Positions 32,172 through 40,353 of a DNA stretch of 64,000 nucleotides are shown here, piece by piece (the first letter of the stretch is position 1; every line of letters begins with the position of its first letter). The stretch comes from Chryseobacterium gleum (GTDB lineage: Bacteria > Bacteroidota > Bacteroidia > Flavobacteriales_D > Crocinitomicaceae), in contig CAMDMY010000001.1 in assembly GCA_945902775.1 (NCBI GenBank), positions 1 to 64,000 on the forward strand, written 5' to 3'. The notes below the pieces were generated by a model, which saw nothing but the letters and a program-made list of their open reading frames with translations, was not told the DNA's origin and searched no databases. The position numbers and the translations under genes were made by a program.

Positions 32172-34414
32172 TGCTTCCTAAACAGATTTCATTTTTAGTA
32201 TGCCTATTTTTCATTTTAGGACTAAATAATTCTGTCTTTTCTCAAATGAAAGGAATTGTTTATGGTTCTAATACGACGAATAAAGAAGTGATTGTTGGAG
32301 CAAGACTAGCTTTTCTTTTTGATAAATCAGTAACTGAAACGGATACAGAAGGTAAATTTGAAGTGATATTACCCAAAAATCTTCCTGACACATTAGTCAT
32401 TTCTGCAATTGGCTATCTATCAGATACTTTAATAGTTAATAAGAAAGATCGATTCATTTCACTTGAAATTATTTTGTATGCTGAAAATGTATTAAATGAA
32501 GTAGTTATAGCGGTTAAACGAGAAACACATTCCATCTCAAGAATGAAAACACTTCAGATTGAAAATTTATCTTCTGGAGAATTACGAAAGGCAGCTTGTT
32601 GTAATTTATCGGAATCGTTTGAGACGAATGCTTCGGTAGATGTTAATATTACGGATGCGATATCAGGAGCTAAAAAAATTCAAATGATGGGGATTGATGG
32701 AGTGTATACTCAAATCCAAATGGAGAACATACCTTATTTACGAGGTTTAGAAAGTTCGTTTGGATTAAACTCAATTCCAGGCACTTGGATTGAATCTATT
32801 CAGATTACGAAAGGTACAGGTAACGTTGTAAATGGGTATGAATCAATGGCTGGATTGGTGAATTTGGAATTGAAAAAGCCATTAGAAATGGAACGTCTTT
32901 TTGTAAACACCTATGTCAATCGATTTGGTAGAGTGGAGACCAATTTAAATGCGGGTCATAAATTAAATGAAAAGTGGAGTACTGGTTGGATGGCTCATTC
33001 ATCAGGTATGTTCGGTGAAATGGATAATAACAAAGATGGGTTCAGAGATATTCCAAAAGGAAATAACAATGCATTTCTAAATCGTTGGAGTTACAGAGGT
33101 AAAAAGTTCGAATCACAATTTGGAGTGAATGCTTATATAGATAATAAATACGGTGGACAAACTGGATTCAATCAAAATAGTAACTCTGACGTTTATGGTG
33201 TTCAAATGAATTCAAAACACATCGATGTATTTGCTAAAACAGGCTTTATTTTTGAAAAAAAGCCGTATACATCGATTGGAGTTGTTTACAATTTTAAGTA
33301 TCAAACAATAGATGCGAAATTCGGGAATCGATTTTTTGTAGGAGAAGAAAAGAGAGGATATGTCAATGCAATTTTTGATGGAATTATAAATAATACAAAT
33401 CATAAAATTAAGACGGGAGTAAGTTTAGTTTATATCGATATGCTACAACATTTGGATTCAAATAAAATGAACCCACTAAAAAATGATCGAATAGAAATCG
33501 TGCCTGGCGTTTTCGGAGAATATACCAATATTGGGATGCGATTGACAAGTGTTTTAGGAGCAAGGGTAGATTATCACAATTTATTTGGTTGGCAGTTTTC
33601 ACCACGATTACACTCAAAATACACCTTAACCGAAACAACAGATTTACGTTTTACTGCAGGAAAGGGTTGGAGAGTTCCTAATTTTATGATGGATAATATT
33701 TCATTATTAGCAACATCAAGAACTTGGTTAGTGACTCAGAAATTACAACCAGAAATGTCATGGAATTTTGGAGGTTCGTTAGTACAAGAATTAAAATTAT
33801 TTACACGTAAAGCATCATTTGTTTTAGATCTGTATCATACTGAATTTACGAATCAACTAGTGATCGATAGAGATTCATTAGTAAATAGTATTGTTTTTAA
33901 AAATTTACAAGGTCGATCATTTTCAAATAGTTTCCAGACAGAGTTTAGTTTCTCTCCTTTGAAAAATTTAGATATACGGTTGGCTTATAAACTTTTAGAT
34001 GTAAGAACCAGATATGGAGGTATTGTACAACAACAAGTAATGCTTCCAAAGCATAGAGCATTTATTAATTTAGCCTATAAAACAAGAAATAAACGATGGG
34101 AATACGATGCAACCTGTTCTGTTTTCGGACAATCAAGATTGCCAATAGCAATTCAAGATGATGGTAGTTTAACAACCAAAAATGTCAGTAATGTTTATCC
34201 GATGATCAATGCACAAATCATTCACATTCACAAAAAATGGGAATTCTATTTAGGAGGAGAAAATTTAGCAAATTACAAGCAAAAAAATCCGATTATAGAT
34301 GCAGCCAATCCTTTTGGTTCAAAATTTGATGCAACAAGAATTTGGGGACCAATTATGGGAATAAATGTATACGCAGGATTTAGATATAGTATTCAACGAA
34401 AAACAATTAAATAA
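32168..34414 (+). CDS. TonB-dependent receptor of the copper module
   Basis: A 748-residue outer-membrane receptor. ATG at 32168 overlaps the TGA of the HMA gene. The signal peptide is followed by a CarboxypepD_reg-like domain (about 27-110), a plug domain (SSGELRKAACCNLSESFETN near 140, GIDGVYTQIQMENIPYLRG near 180), and a barrel ending in aromatic residues at GINVYAGFRYSI. The CC in the plug and the neighbours point to metal or metallophore uptake or efflux. Receptors with the AACCNLSESF plug are often linked to copper/HMA genes in Bacteroidota as far as I recall. Substrate is not readable from sequence. Confidence 0.85.
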   Translation: MMLPKQISFLVCLFFILGLNNSVFSQMKGIVYGSNTTNKEVIVGARLAFLFDKSVTETDTEGKFEVILPKNLPDTLVISAIGYLSDTLIVNKKDRFISLEIILYAENVLNEVVIAVKRETHSISRMKTLQIENLSSGELRKAACCNLSESFETNASVDVNITDAISGAKKIQMMGIDGVYTQIQMENIPYLRGLESSFGLNSIPGTWIESIQITKGTGNVVNGYESMAGLVNLELKKPLEMERLFVNTYVNRFGRVETNLNAGHKLNEKWSTGWMAHSSGMFGEMDNNKDGFRDIPKGNNNAFLNRWSYRGKKFESQFGVNAYIDNKYGGQTGFNQNSNSDVYGVQMNSKHIDVFAKTGFIFEKKPYTSIGVVYNFKYQTIDAKFGNRFFVGEEKRGYVNAIFDGIINNTNHKIKTGVSLVYIDMLQHLDSNKMNPLKNDRIEIVPGVFGEYTNIGMRLTSVLGARVDYHNLFGWQFSPRLHSKYTLTETTDLRFTAGKGWRVPNFMMDNISLLATSRTWLVTQKLQPEMSWNFGGSLVQELKLFTRKASFVLDLYHTEFTNQLVIDRDSLVNSIVFKNLQGRSFSNSFQTEFSFSPLKNLDIRLAYKLLDVRTRYGGIVQQQVMLPKHRAFINLAYKTRNKRWEYDATCSVFGQSRLPIAIQDDGSLTTKNVSNVYPMINAQIIHIHKKWEFYLGGENLANYKQKNPIIDAANPFGSKFDATRIWGPIMGINVYAGFRYSIQRKTIK

Positions 34415-34424
34415 AATATAATCC

Positions 34425-34452
34425 GTAGAGACGTAATTTATTACGTCTCCAC
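34425..34452. repeat. AGACGTAA hairpin repeat
   Basis: GAGACGTAA (34428-34436) pairs with TTACGTCTC (34441-34449) around TTTA. It lies after the receptor gene and may end or weaken its transcript. A 17-base direct repeat beginning TTCGTCATCAATTAATT follows at about 34462-34495. Confidence 0.6.
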
Positions 34453-34530
34453 TATTATTAATTCGTCATCAATTAATTTCGTCATCAATTAATTTAATAC
34501 AATAACAAACAATTTTAAAAAACAAAAACA

Positions 34531-34875
34531 ATGAAAAAGTACCTATTAATTTTAGCAAGCATTTTTACAATGTATTATTCAAACGCACAGGAAGTAGCAA
34601 AGAATAAAAAAACAGAAACAATTGTCATTCAAACCTCTGCATTATGTGAAGATTGCAAAGAAAGAATAGAAGGCGGTTTAAATTACACTAAAGGAGTTGT
34701 GTTTGCAGAATTGAACGACAAAACAAAAAAAGTAACAGTGAAATATAAAACAGAAGCAATTACACCTAAACAAATAAAAGAGAAAATTTCTGAAATTGGT
34801 TACGATGCAGATGAGGTCAAAGCAAGTAAAGCTGGTTTTGATAAACTTCCAGCCTGTTGTCAATCTAAAAAGTAA
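34531..34875 (+). CDS. periplasmic HMA-domain protein
   Basis: A 114-residue protein with a cleavable signal peptide (cut near SNAQ) and one HMA domain. The metal-binding motif is ALCEDC (Cys39, Cys42), then the expected EIGYDADEVKA strand near 90, and a terminal CCQS pair like that of the HMA lipoprotein upstream. It follows the receptor gene by 116 bp, with a hairpin between. It could be a soluble copper carrier in the periplasm. It differs from the lipoprotein in being soluble. Likely paralogues within one module; the metal is inferred. Confidence 0.82.
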   Translation: MKKYLLILASIFTMYYSNAQEVAKNKKTETIVIQTSALCEDCKERIEGGLNYTKGVVFAELNDKTKKVTVKYKTEAITPKQIKEKISEIGYDADEVKASKAGFDKLPACCQSKK

Positions 34876-34886
34876 TACTAGATTTT

Positions 34887-34953
34887 AAGATTCAAGACAA
34901 AAGACTTCAAGATTATCTCATCTTAAGTCTTTTGTCTTGAAGTCTTGAATCTT
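34887..34953. terminator. long hairpin between convergent genes
   Basis: 34887-34907 pairs with 34925-34953; the second arm has an extra tandem GTCTTGAA that bulges out. It lies between the HMA gene and the convergent serS, so it may act in both directions. The AGTCTTTTGTCTTGAA wording recurs in degenerate form near 38250-38370 and 54810-54845 as AGTCTAATATCTAA stretches. Confidence 0.55.
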
Positions 34954-34962
34954 TTGGTCTAA

Positions 34963-36234
34963 TTAATCTATAATATCAAACCCAGTATATTTTCTCAAAG
35001 CCTCAGGAATAACAATTCCATCAGGAGTTTGGTGATTTTCCATTAAAGAAGCCACAATTCTAGGTAAAGCTAATGCACTACCGTTTAAAGTATGACATAA
35101 TTGTGTTTTCTTATCATTTGTTTTGAAACGTAATTTCAAACGAGTAGATTGGAACGTATCGAAACGAGAAACAGAACTAACTTCTAACCATTTTTCTTGC
35201 GCTGCTGAATACACTTCAAAATCGTATGTTAAAGCAGAAGCAAAACCTGTATCGCCACCACACAAACGTAAGATTCTGTAATGTAATCCTAATTTTTCAA
35301 GTAACCCTTTCACATGGTCAATCATTTCGTTTAAAGCTTTCTCAGAATTAGAAGGATGCTCAATACGAACGATTTCTACTTTGTCGAATTGGTGTAAACG
35401 GTTCAATCCACGAACATGAGATCCATAAGCTCCAGCTTCACGGCGGAAACAAGGCGTGTATCCTGTCATTTTAATAGAGAACTCTTCAGAAGGTAAAATG
35501 ACATCTCTGTAAATGTTTGTCAATGGAACTTCTGCTGTTGGAATCAAGTATAAATTATCTCTTAAGTCGTGGTACATTTGGCCTTCTTTATCAGGTAATT
35601 GACCTGTACCATAACAACTTGCTTCGTTCACCATGATTGGCGGCGTGTATTCAGTATAACCTGCTTTTTCAGCCTCGTCCAAAAAGAATGCAATCAATGC
35701 GCGTTGTAATTTGGCCCCTTTTCCTTTGTAAACTGGGAAACCGGCACCTGTTATTTTTACCCCTAATTCAAAATCAATAATATCGTATTTTTTACAAATT
35801 TCCCAATGAGGAAGTGGCGTAAAGTCAAATGTTCTTGCGTTTCCAACTTCTAATACATTGACATTGTCTTCCTCGCTTTTACCAGCAGGTACAATTTCAT
35901 TTGGCACGTTTGGTAATTGGTACAATAACTGAAGTATCTCAGTATCATAACCATCCACTTTAGCTTTAAGTATAGTTTCTTTTTCTTTTAAAGTAGCCGT
36001 TTTAGCTTTAGAAACAGTTGCTTCCTCTTGTTTACCTTGTTTAAATAATTCACCAATTTCTTTCGCTAATAGATTCAATTCAGCAGAAATCGACTCTAAT
36101 TCAGTTTTAGAATTTCTCCATTTTTGATCAATTGACAATAATGAATCTACCGTTTCAGTAGCATCAAAATTTCTTTTTTTCAATCCTGCAATTACTGCAT
36201 CTTTCTCATTACGAATACGTTGGATCTCTAACAT
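34963..36234 (-). CDS. serS: seryl-tRNA synthetase
   Basis: A 423-residue class II synthetase that charges tRNA-Ser in the cytoplasm. Residues 1-110 form the tRNA-binding coiled-coil arm (rich in Lys and Glu, SLLSIDQKWRNSK). The catalytic core shows class II motif 2 (GYTPCFRREAGAYG) and motif 3 (NGSALALPRIVASLMENHQ), and the Ser pocket segment (TAEVPLTNIYRD). Length is standard. It is a single gene, convergent with the HMA gene across a hairpin; the 220-bp upstream region holds only degenerate repeats. Confidence 0.98.
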   Translation of the reverse strand: MLEIQRIRNEKDAVIAGLKKRNFDATETVDSLLSIDQKWRNSKTELESISAELNLLAKEIGELFKQGKQEEATVSKAKTATLKEKETILKAKVDGYDTEILQLLYQLPNVPNEIVPAGKSEEDNVNVLEVGNARTFDFTPLPHWEICKKYDIIDFELGVKITGAGFPVYKGKGAKLQRALIAFFLDEAEKAGYTEYTPPIMVNEASCYGTGQLPDKEGQMYHDLRDNLYLIPTAEVPLTNIYRDVILPSEEFSIKMTGYTPCFRREAGAYGSHVRGLNRLHQFDKVEIVRIEHPSNSEKALNEMIDHVKGLLEKLGLHYRILRLCGGDTGFASALTYDFEVYSAAQEKWLEVSSVSRFDTFQSTRLKLRFKTNDKKTQLCHTLNGSALALPRIVASLMENHQTPDGIVIPEALRKYTGFDIID

Positions 36235-36311
36235 TGGTATTTATTTTTTAAGATATGCGAATTTACATTTTTTTAGTGAAAAGTAAGTTATTTTAACTGC
36301 TGAGTTTGTAT

Positions 36312-36395
36312 TTAACCACAGTGTACTCAGAGTTTTTCGCGGAGTATCACAAAGTTTTTTATTGAGATCCCAAACTCCATTAACTCAGTGGTTAA
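36312..36395. repeat. TTAACCAC-type intergenic repeat
   Basis: TTAACCAC (36312-36319) and GTGGTTAA (36388-36395) form the ends of an 84-bp stretch with inner ACTCAGAG/AACTCAGTG echoes. A similar run (ACTCAGTGTTCCTCAGTG) lies at about 4278-4300. It looks like a degenerate dispersed repeat with no coding content. Confidence 0.35.
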
Positions 36396-36403
36396 AAAAT
36401 GAG

Positions 36404-36438
36404 CACAAAAAAAGGGTAAACATTTCTGCTTACCCTTT
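36404..36438 (-). terminator. terminator of the rplU-rpmA operon
   Basis: On the minus strand AAAGGGTAA (36438-36430) pairs with TTACCCTTT (36419-36411), followed by a run of T down to 36406. This is a standard Rho-independent form 19 bases after the rpmA stop. Confidence 0.8.
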
Positions 36439-36456
36439 ACTTAATCTCGTATTCAA

Positions 36457-36726
36457 TTATGCTTCAGCAACCTCAAAAGGTACTACTGATACAAATGAAC
36501 GATTTTCTTTTTTCTTACGGAATTCTACTAATCCATCAGTTAAAGCATATAATGTGTGATCTTTTCCAATCCCAACATTTGCTCCAGCATGATGATGTGT
36601 TCCTCTTTGACGAACGATAATGTTACCTGCGATAGCAACTTGTCCTCCAAAGATTTTCACTCCTAATCGTTTGCTTTCAGACTCACGACCATTTTTCGAA
36701 CTACCAACTCCTTTTTTATGTGCCAT
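36457..36726 (-). CDS. rpmA: 50S ribosomal protein L27
   Basis: An 89-residue bL27. The N-terminus [20 protein letters not shown] is the usual form in this phylum, without a cleaved N-terminal extension; core motifs [20 protein letters not shown] and [13 protein letters not shown] are complete. It sits near the peptidyl-transferase centre. It is the second gene of the rplU-rpmA operon, 51 bp from rplU, and ends at a clear terminator. Confidence 0.98.
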   Translation of the reverse strand: MAHKKGVGSSKNGRESESKRLGVKIFGGQVAIAGNIIVRQRGTHHHAGANVGIGKDHTLYALTDGLVEFRKKKENRSFVSVVPFEVAEA

Positions 36727-36777
36727 TGTGTTTCAATTTAACCCCCAAATCATTTCTTCATTGGAAGTAGTTCAAAT

Positions 36778-37089
36778 TTAAGCTTTAATGTCTGTAATAG
36801 TTATCGCCGTAAAGCTTTGACGGTGACCATTTCTCTTTTTGTAACCTTTACGTCTCTTTTTACGGAAAACGATTACTTTATCACCTTTAACGTGATCATT
36901 TACTTCTGCAGAAACCGAAGCTCCTGATATAGCTGGGGCGCCAACGTTGATTTTGCCACCATTTTCTACTAAAAGAACTCTATCAAAGCTAATTTTTGCT
37001 CCAATATCATCTTTCAAACGGTGTACAAAAATCTTTTGATCTTTTTGCACTTTAAACTGCTGCCCTGCTATCTCTACAATTGCGTACAT
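36778..37089 (-). CDS. rplU: 50S ribosomal protein L21
   Basis: A 103-residue bL21 with the typical start MYAIVEIAGQQFKVQKDQKI and the basic tail FRKKRRKGYKKRNGHRQSFT that contacts 23S rRNA. Length is standard. It leads the rplU-rpmA operon with a promoter at 37132-37160; the two are the common pairing in bacteria. Confidence 0.98.
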   Translation of the reverse strand: MYAIVEIAGQQFKVQKDQKIFVHRLKDDIGAKISFDRVLLVENGGKINVGAPAISGASVSAEVNDHVKGDKVIVFRKKRRKGYKKRNGHRQSFTAITITDIKA

Positions 37090-37131
37090 ATAGCTGTTAT
37101 TAAATTACTAATTAATCCGAAAATCGGAAGA

Positions 37132-37160
37132 CAAAGATATGATTTTTATTTATAAAACAA
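37132..37160 (-). promoter_or_regulatory. promoter of rplU-rpmA
   Basis: On the minus strand TTG (37158-37160), 18 bases, then TATCTTTG (37132-37139), a good match to the Bacteroidota promoter. The transcript would start about 37126 and give a leader of roughly 35 bases. Confidence 0.65.
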
Positions 37161-37192
37161 AGTTGTTAACAATTATTTTTTCATTTTAATCT

Positions 37193-37283
37193 AACTGTAC
37201 TTTAAAATTCGAAGCGATTAGCTTGTTTCCCCCTTCGGAGGGGGATCAAGAGGGGAGGATTAATTTTATTTAAAAGTACAGTT
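37193..37283. repeat. small inverted-repeat element with GC hairpin
   Basis: AACTGTACTTT (37193-37203) is the exact complement of AAAGTACAGTT (37273-37283). Inside is the hairpin CCCCCTTCGGAGGGGG (37229-37244), extended by CTTG (37222-37225) against CAAG (37247-37250). The right arm ends just before the stop of the EamA gene. It may be a REP-like unit or a shared terminator. Confidence 0.6.
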
Positions 37284-37285
37284 CA

Positions 37286-38212
37286 TCAAACTTTCTTCCC
37301 AAACAAAGCTTTCCAATAATTCGCAATAAACACGCCTAATAATACAATAGTCATTGCGCCAATTTGTAATATATTAATATGTTCACCGATCGACATACCT
37401 ATTAATACAGCTACAATCGGAATAAAATAAGTTACACTGCTAGAAAATAAGGTCGAAGAATTGGAGATAAGCTTATTAAAGAGTAAAACAGCAAAGGCGG
37501 TTCCGACAATACTTAAGATGCTAATGAATCCCAATCCCTCCAACGCATGAGGGTTTGATTTAATCGTTTGAATCGTATCTAATTGAATAAGAGCAAATAG
37601 AGATGGGATTAAGACAATGAAAAAGGCCAAAGAAGTAATTTCGATAGCTTTGAATTTCTGAAGCGTGAATTTAATAGTGGTTAAACTGATGGCGTAAAAA
37701 AGTGTTGCTAAAACGACTGCTAAAACTGGTAGTAATGACCCCGAAAGTTGTATGCTTTTGTTGGGTGTGTTTCCAGATAGAATAAGTAAAATGATTCCTA
37801 TTGTACCAATAAAAAGTCCTATTAATTGAATGTAGGTCAGTCGGTTTTTAAAAACAAAGAACCCAATTAACATCGTGAAAATAGGAGTAAAACTGTTCAA
37901 CATTCCTGTGTAACCAGATGAAATTCCTGTTTGAGCATAAGTAAAAAGAAAAGCAGGAAAGAAATTCCCACTAAAACCAACAACACCCAAAAGGATGACT
38001 TCTTTTAAATTTTGGATGTGTTTTAAATTACGAAGAGCAAAAGGCAACAAAACAATTCCTGCAATGGTCATTCTCAAAGCACCAACTTGAGCAGCTGAAA
38101 AGATAGGTTCTGCATCCGATGTAAACATTCCTCGTTTCATCAAGATAAACGAACTTCCCCAAATGGTTGCGAGTATTAAAAGTAACCCCCAGTTTTTAGC
38201 ATCTTTTCCCAT
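37286..38212 (-). CDS. DMT-superfamily (EamA) transporter
   Basis: A 308-residue inner-membrane protein with ten hydrophobic segments in two EamA repeats. The first begins LLLILATIWGSSFILMK and includes YTGMLNSFTPIFTMLIGFFVF; the second contains SVTYFIPIVAVLIGMSIGEH, the family's end-of-repeat signature. It would export or import small molecules; the family covers amino acids, drugs and others, and the substrate cannot be told. It is a single gene with no metabolic neighbour, in the opposite sense to the dcw cluster. Confidence 0.88.
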   Translation of the reverse strand: MGKDAKNWGLLLILATIWGSSFILMKRGMFTSDAEPIFSAAQVGALRMTIAGIVLLPFALRNLKHIQNLKEVILLGVVGFSGNFFPAFLFTYAQTGISSGYTGMLNSFTPIFTMLIGFFVFKNRLTYIQLIGLFIGTIGIILLILSGNTPNKSIQLSGSLLPVLAVVLATLFYAISLTTIKFTLQKFKAIEITSLAFFIVLIPSLFALIQLDTIQTIKSNPHALEGLGFISILSIVGTAFAVLLFNKLISNSSTLFSSSVTYFIPIVAVLIGMSIGEHINILQIGAMTIVLLGVFIANYWKALFGKKV

Positions 38213-38394
38213 GTAGCGAAAATACCAATTATACTTTAAATCGAGACGTTAGATTTTTAGATACTAGACATTAGACTTTGTTCCTCTTAAATATATCCAA
38301 ATTCCCACTTATCTGTCTTTGAGTTTTGATTCATCAAAACGGTCTAACGTCTTTCAGTCTAATATCTAATTTTATCAACATTTTTTCAAAAACT

Positions 38395-38409
38395 CCCACA
38401 TTTTACCAC
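38395..38409 (-). promoter_or_regulatory. upstream pair of GTGG motifs (MraZ-box-like, reverse)
   Basis: On the minus strand GTGG occurs at 38409-38406 and again at 38399-38396, a 10-base spacing identical to the pair before mraZ. A TATTTTTG box (38415-38422) lies beside it on the plus strand. MraZ binds tandem GTGG/TGGG-type repeats in other bacteria. Confidence 0.45.
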
Positions 38410-38514
38410 AACCTTATTTTTGCTTAAAATCCTTATATATACTAGATTATTTTTCATCTTTTTGAAACCTTTTTATTCGTTATCCGTTAGAACTTATTAA
38501 CAATGTGTTTATTG

Positions 38515-38547
38515 GTGGTAAAAAGTGGTAGAAAACCATTATTTTTG
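38515..38547 (+). promoter_or_regulatory. mraZ promoter with paired MraZ boxes
   Basis: GTGG at 38515-38518 and 38525-38528 (period 10, form GTGGTAAAAAGTGG) lies directly before a TATTTTTG -7 box (38540-38547), 15 bases before the ATG of mraZ. Placement is as expected for autorepression by MraZ. A TTG at 38512-38514 is 25 bases from the -7 box, a wide spacing. The rest of the 38213-38514 gap is degenerate TAGACTTTG/AGTCTAA stretches. Confidence 0.6.
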
Positions 38548-38561
38548 CTCATTATAATGCT

Positions 38562-39023
38562 ATGATAGGACTAGTAGGAGAATTTGAGGTAAAGTTGGAC
38601 GCGAAAGGGCGTTTCTTATTTCCTTCCGGATTACGGAAGCAACTGTCTCCTGCTGCCCAAGAAAATTTCATGTTGAATAAAGGTTTTGAGGATTGTTTAA
38701 CACTTTACCCAATGAATGAATGGGAAAAAATAAGTGCGAAACTTTCTAAAATGAACTTGTTCAAACCTAAAAACAGAATGTTCTACAGACTTTTCCATCA
38801 AGGAGCGAAAAACGTTTCTTTGGATAATGTTGGTAGAATTCATATTCCTGTGACGCACATGGAACGTGTAGGTTTGGAAAAAGACGCAATGATCATTGCT
38901 TACAATGATCGTATTGAAATTTGGGATAAGTCTAAATACTTCGAAATGATCGAAGGAAACATGGCAGATTTCGCTGATTTGGCGGATGAAGTAATGGGTG
39001 ATTTAGATGACAGCGACGAATAA
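38562..39023 (+). CDS. mraZ: transcriptional regulator MraZ
   Basis: A 153-residue MraZ with two SpoVT/AbrB-like halves: VGEFEVKLDAKGRFLFPSGL in the first and NVSLDNVGRIHIPVTHMERV in the second, each with the DxxGR core. MraZ assembles in rings and binds repeats before its own gene to repress the dcw operon. Matching GTGG pairs lie just upstream. It is the first gene of the division cluster and its last 17 bases overlap rsmH. Confidence 0.97.
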   Translation: MIGLVGEFEVKLDAKGRFLFPSGLRKQLSPAAQENFMLNKGFEDCLTLYPMNEWEKISAKLSKMNLFKPKNRMFYRLFHQGAKNVSLDNVGRIHIPVTHMERVGLEKDAMIIAYNDRIEIWDKSKYFEMIEGNMADFADLADEVMGDLDDSDE

Positions 39024-39936
39024 ACAGGAAGAAGAGTACCACGTACCAGTAATGTTGAAAGAATGCCTTGAAGGATTAGAAATTAATCCAGACGGTATCT
39101 ATGTTGACGTAACTTTCGGTGGTGGTGGTCATTCTCGTGAAATTTTCAAACAACTTTCTTCTAAGGGCCGATTAATCGTTTTTGATCAAGATCCTGATGC
39201 ACGTAAAAATGCGTGGGAAGCGGATAATTTCAATTTTGTTGCTTCTAATTTCGCCTTTATTTCTAACCATCTGAAAATGATGGGGTTCCCAAAAGTAGAT
39301 GGTATTTTAGCTGATTTGGGCGTTTCTTCTCATCAGTTTGACGACGGAAATAGAGGGTTTTCTATTCGTTCGAATGATCCATTGGATATGAGAATGAATC
39401 AATCGGGAGATGTTACAGCTAGAACGATTTGTCACGAATATTCAGATCGCGATTTGACAAAGATTTTCCGTGAATTTGGTGAACTTTCAAATGCATATAA
39501 AATTGCTACTACTATCGTAATGGCAAGAGAAAATAAAAAAATCAAAACAACTGGCGATTTAATGACAATCATCGAATCGTGTGCGCCTAAATACAAAGAA
39601 CATAAGTTTTTTGCTCAAGTTTTTCAAGCATTACGCATTGAAGTGAACAGAGAAATGGATGTTTTAGAGCGTTTTTTAAATCAAACAGCGGATGTGTTAG
39701 CACCAGGAGGAAGATTGGTAGTTATGTCTTACCATTCTTTGGAAGATCGTTTGGTGAAAAATTACATGAAACGTGGTTCAATCGAAGGTGAAATTAAAAA
39801 AGATTTTTATGGAAATGTGTTAAAACCTTTTACAGAGGTTATTAGACATCCGATTGCTCCTACTGAAGAGGAAATAGAAAGAAATTCGCGTGCTCGTAGC
39901 GCTAAATTGAGAATAGCAGTTCGAAATGATGGATAA
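39007..39936 (+). CDS. rsmH: 16S rRNA (cytosine1402-N4)-methyltransferase
   Basis: A 309-residue RsmH, which methylates C1402 of 16S rRNA at N4 using SAM. Landmarks seen: HVPVMLKECLEGL, the SAM site VDVTFGGGGHSREI, ADLGVSSHQFDDGNRGFS, and SYHSLEDRLVKNYMK. Length is normal. Overlaps mraZ at its start (17 bp) and the FtsL-like gene at its end (11 bp), showing tight coupling. Confidence 0.98.
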   Translation: MTATNKQEEEYHVPVMLKECLEGLEINPDGIYVDVTFGGGGHSREIFKQLSSKGRLIVFDQDPDARKNAWEADNFNFVASNFAFISNHLKMMGFPKVDGILADLGVSSHQFDDGNRGFSIRSNDPLDMRMNQSGDVTARTICHEYSDRDLTKIFREFGELSNAYKIATTIVMARENKKIKTTGDLMTIIESCAPKYKEHKFFAQVFQALRIEVNREMDVLERFLNQTADVLAPGGRLVVMSYHSLEDRLVKNYMKRGSIEGEIKKDFYGNVLKPFTEVIRHPIAPTEEEIERNSRARSAKLRIAVRNDG

Positions 39937-40348
39937 TGAGTATTTAGACAAGGATGCTGTTCACGAAGAACAAAAAAAGCAAGATCCGAAGAAAACGAAA
40001 AAAACAAAGTCTGCTTCGACTAAAAAGAAACGTCCAAATACGTTGGTGCAGATTTTAAATGGTGACTTCTTAACGAGGGAGTTTGTTTTAAATAATTTGA
40101 ATTTCATCTTTTTCATCATTTTCCTTTTGATCCTTTTAGTTGGGAAAGGATATTATGGGAAACAATTATCGAAAGATGCTGATAAAGCACAAGTAGAATT
40201 GAATGAATTGTCTGCGAATTATGTAGAGACAAAAGCAAAATTAGAAGAAGAAACAAGAAGATATAAGTTAATAGAAAAATTAGGACCAAGAGGATTGACA
40301 GAAACAGTAAATCCAACGAAAGTAATCCGAATTAAGAAAAAAGATTAA
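39926..40348 (+). CDS. ftsL: FtsL-like division protein
   Basis: A 140-residue bitopic membrane protein. A Lys-rich cytoplasmic stretch (about 10-40) is followed by one membrane helix (NLNFIFFIIFLLILLVGKGY, about 52-72) and a short coiled coil (AQVELNELSANYVETKAKLE). That is the FtsL plan, and it lies between rsmH and ftsI as ftsL does. FtsL sequences are poorly conserved, so assignment rests on layout and position. It would help recruit FtsI/FtsW to the septum. Confidence 0.8.
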   Translation: MMDNEYLDKDAVHEEQKKQDPKKTKKTKSASTKKKRPNTLVQILNGDFLTREFVLNNLNFIFFIIFLLILLVGKGYYGKQLSKDADKAQVELNELSANYVETKAKLEEETRRYKLIEKLGPRGLTETVNPTKVIRIKKKD

Positions 40349-40353
40349 TTGTA

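Noticed and set aside
36362-36559. Plus-strand frame of 65 codons near rpmA
   Set aside because: It is antisense to the rpmA terminator and gene and has no family resemblance.
38213-38380. Weak hairpin-like TAGACTTTG/AGTCTAA stretches read as a possible riboswitch
   Set aside because: The pairing is loose and lies far upstream of the mraZ promoter; degenerate repeat DNA explains it better.
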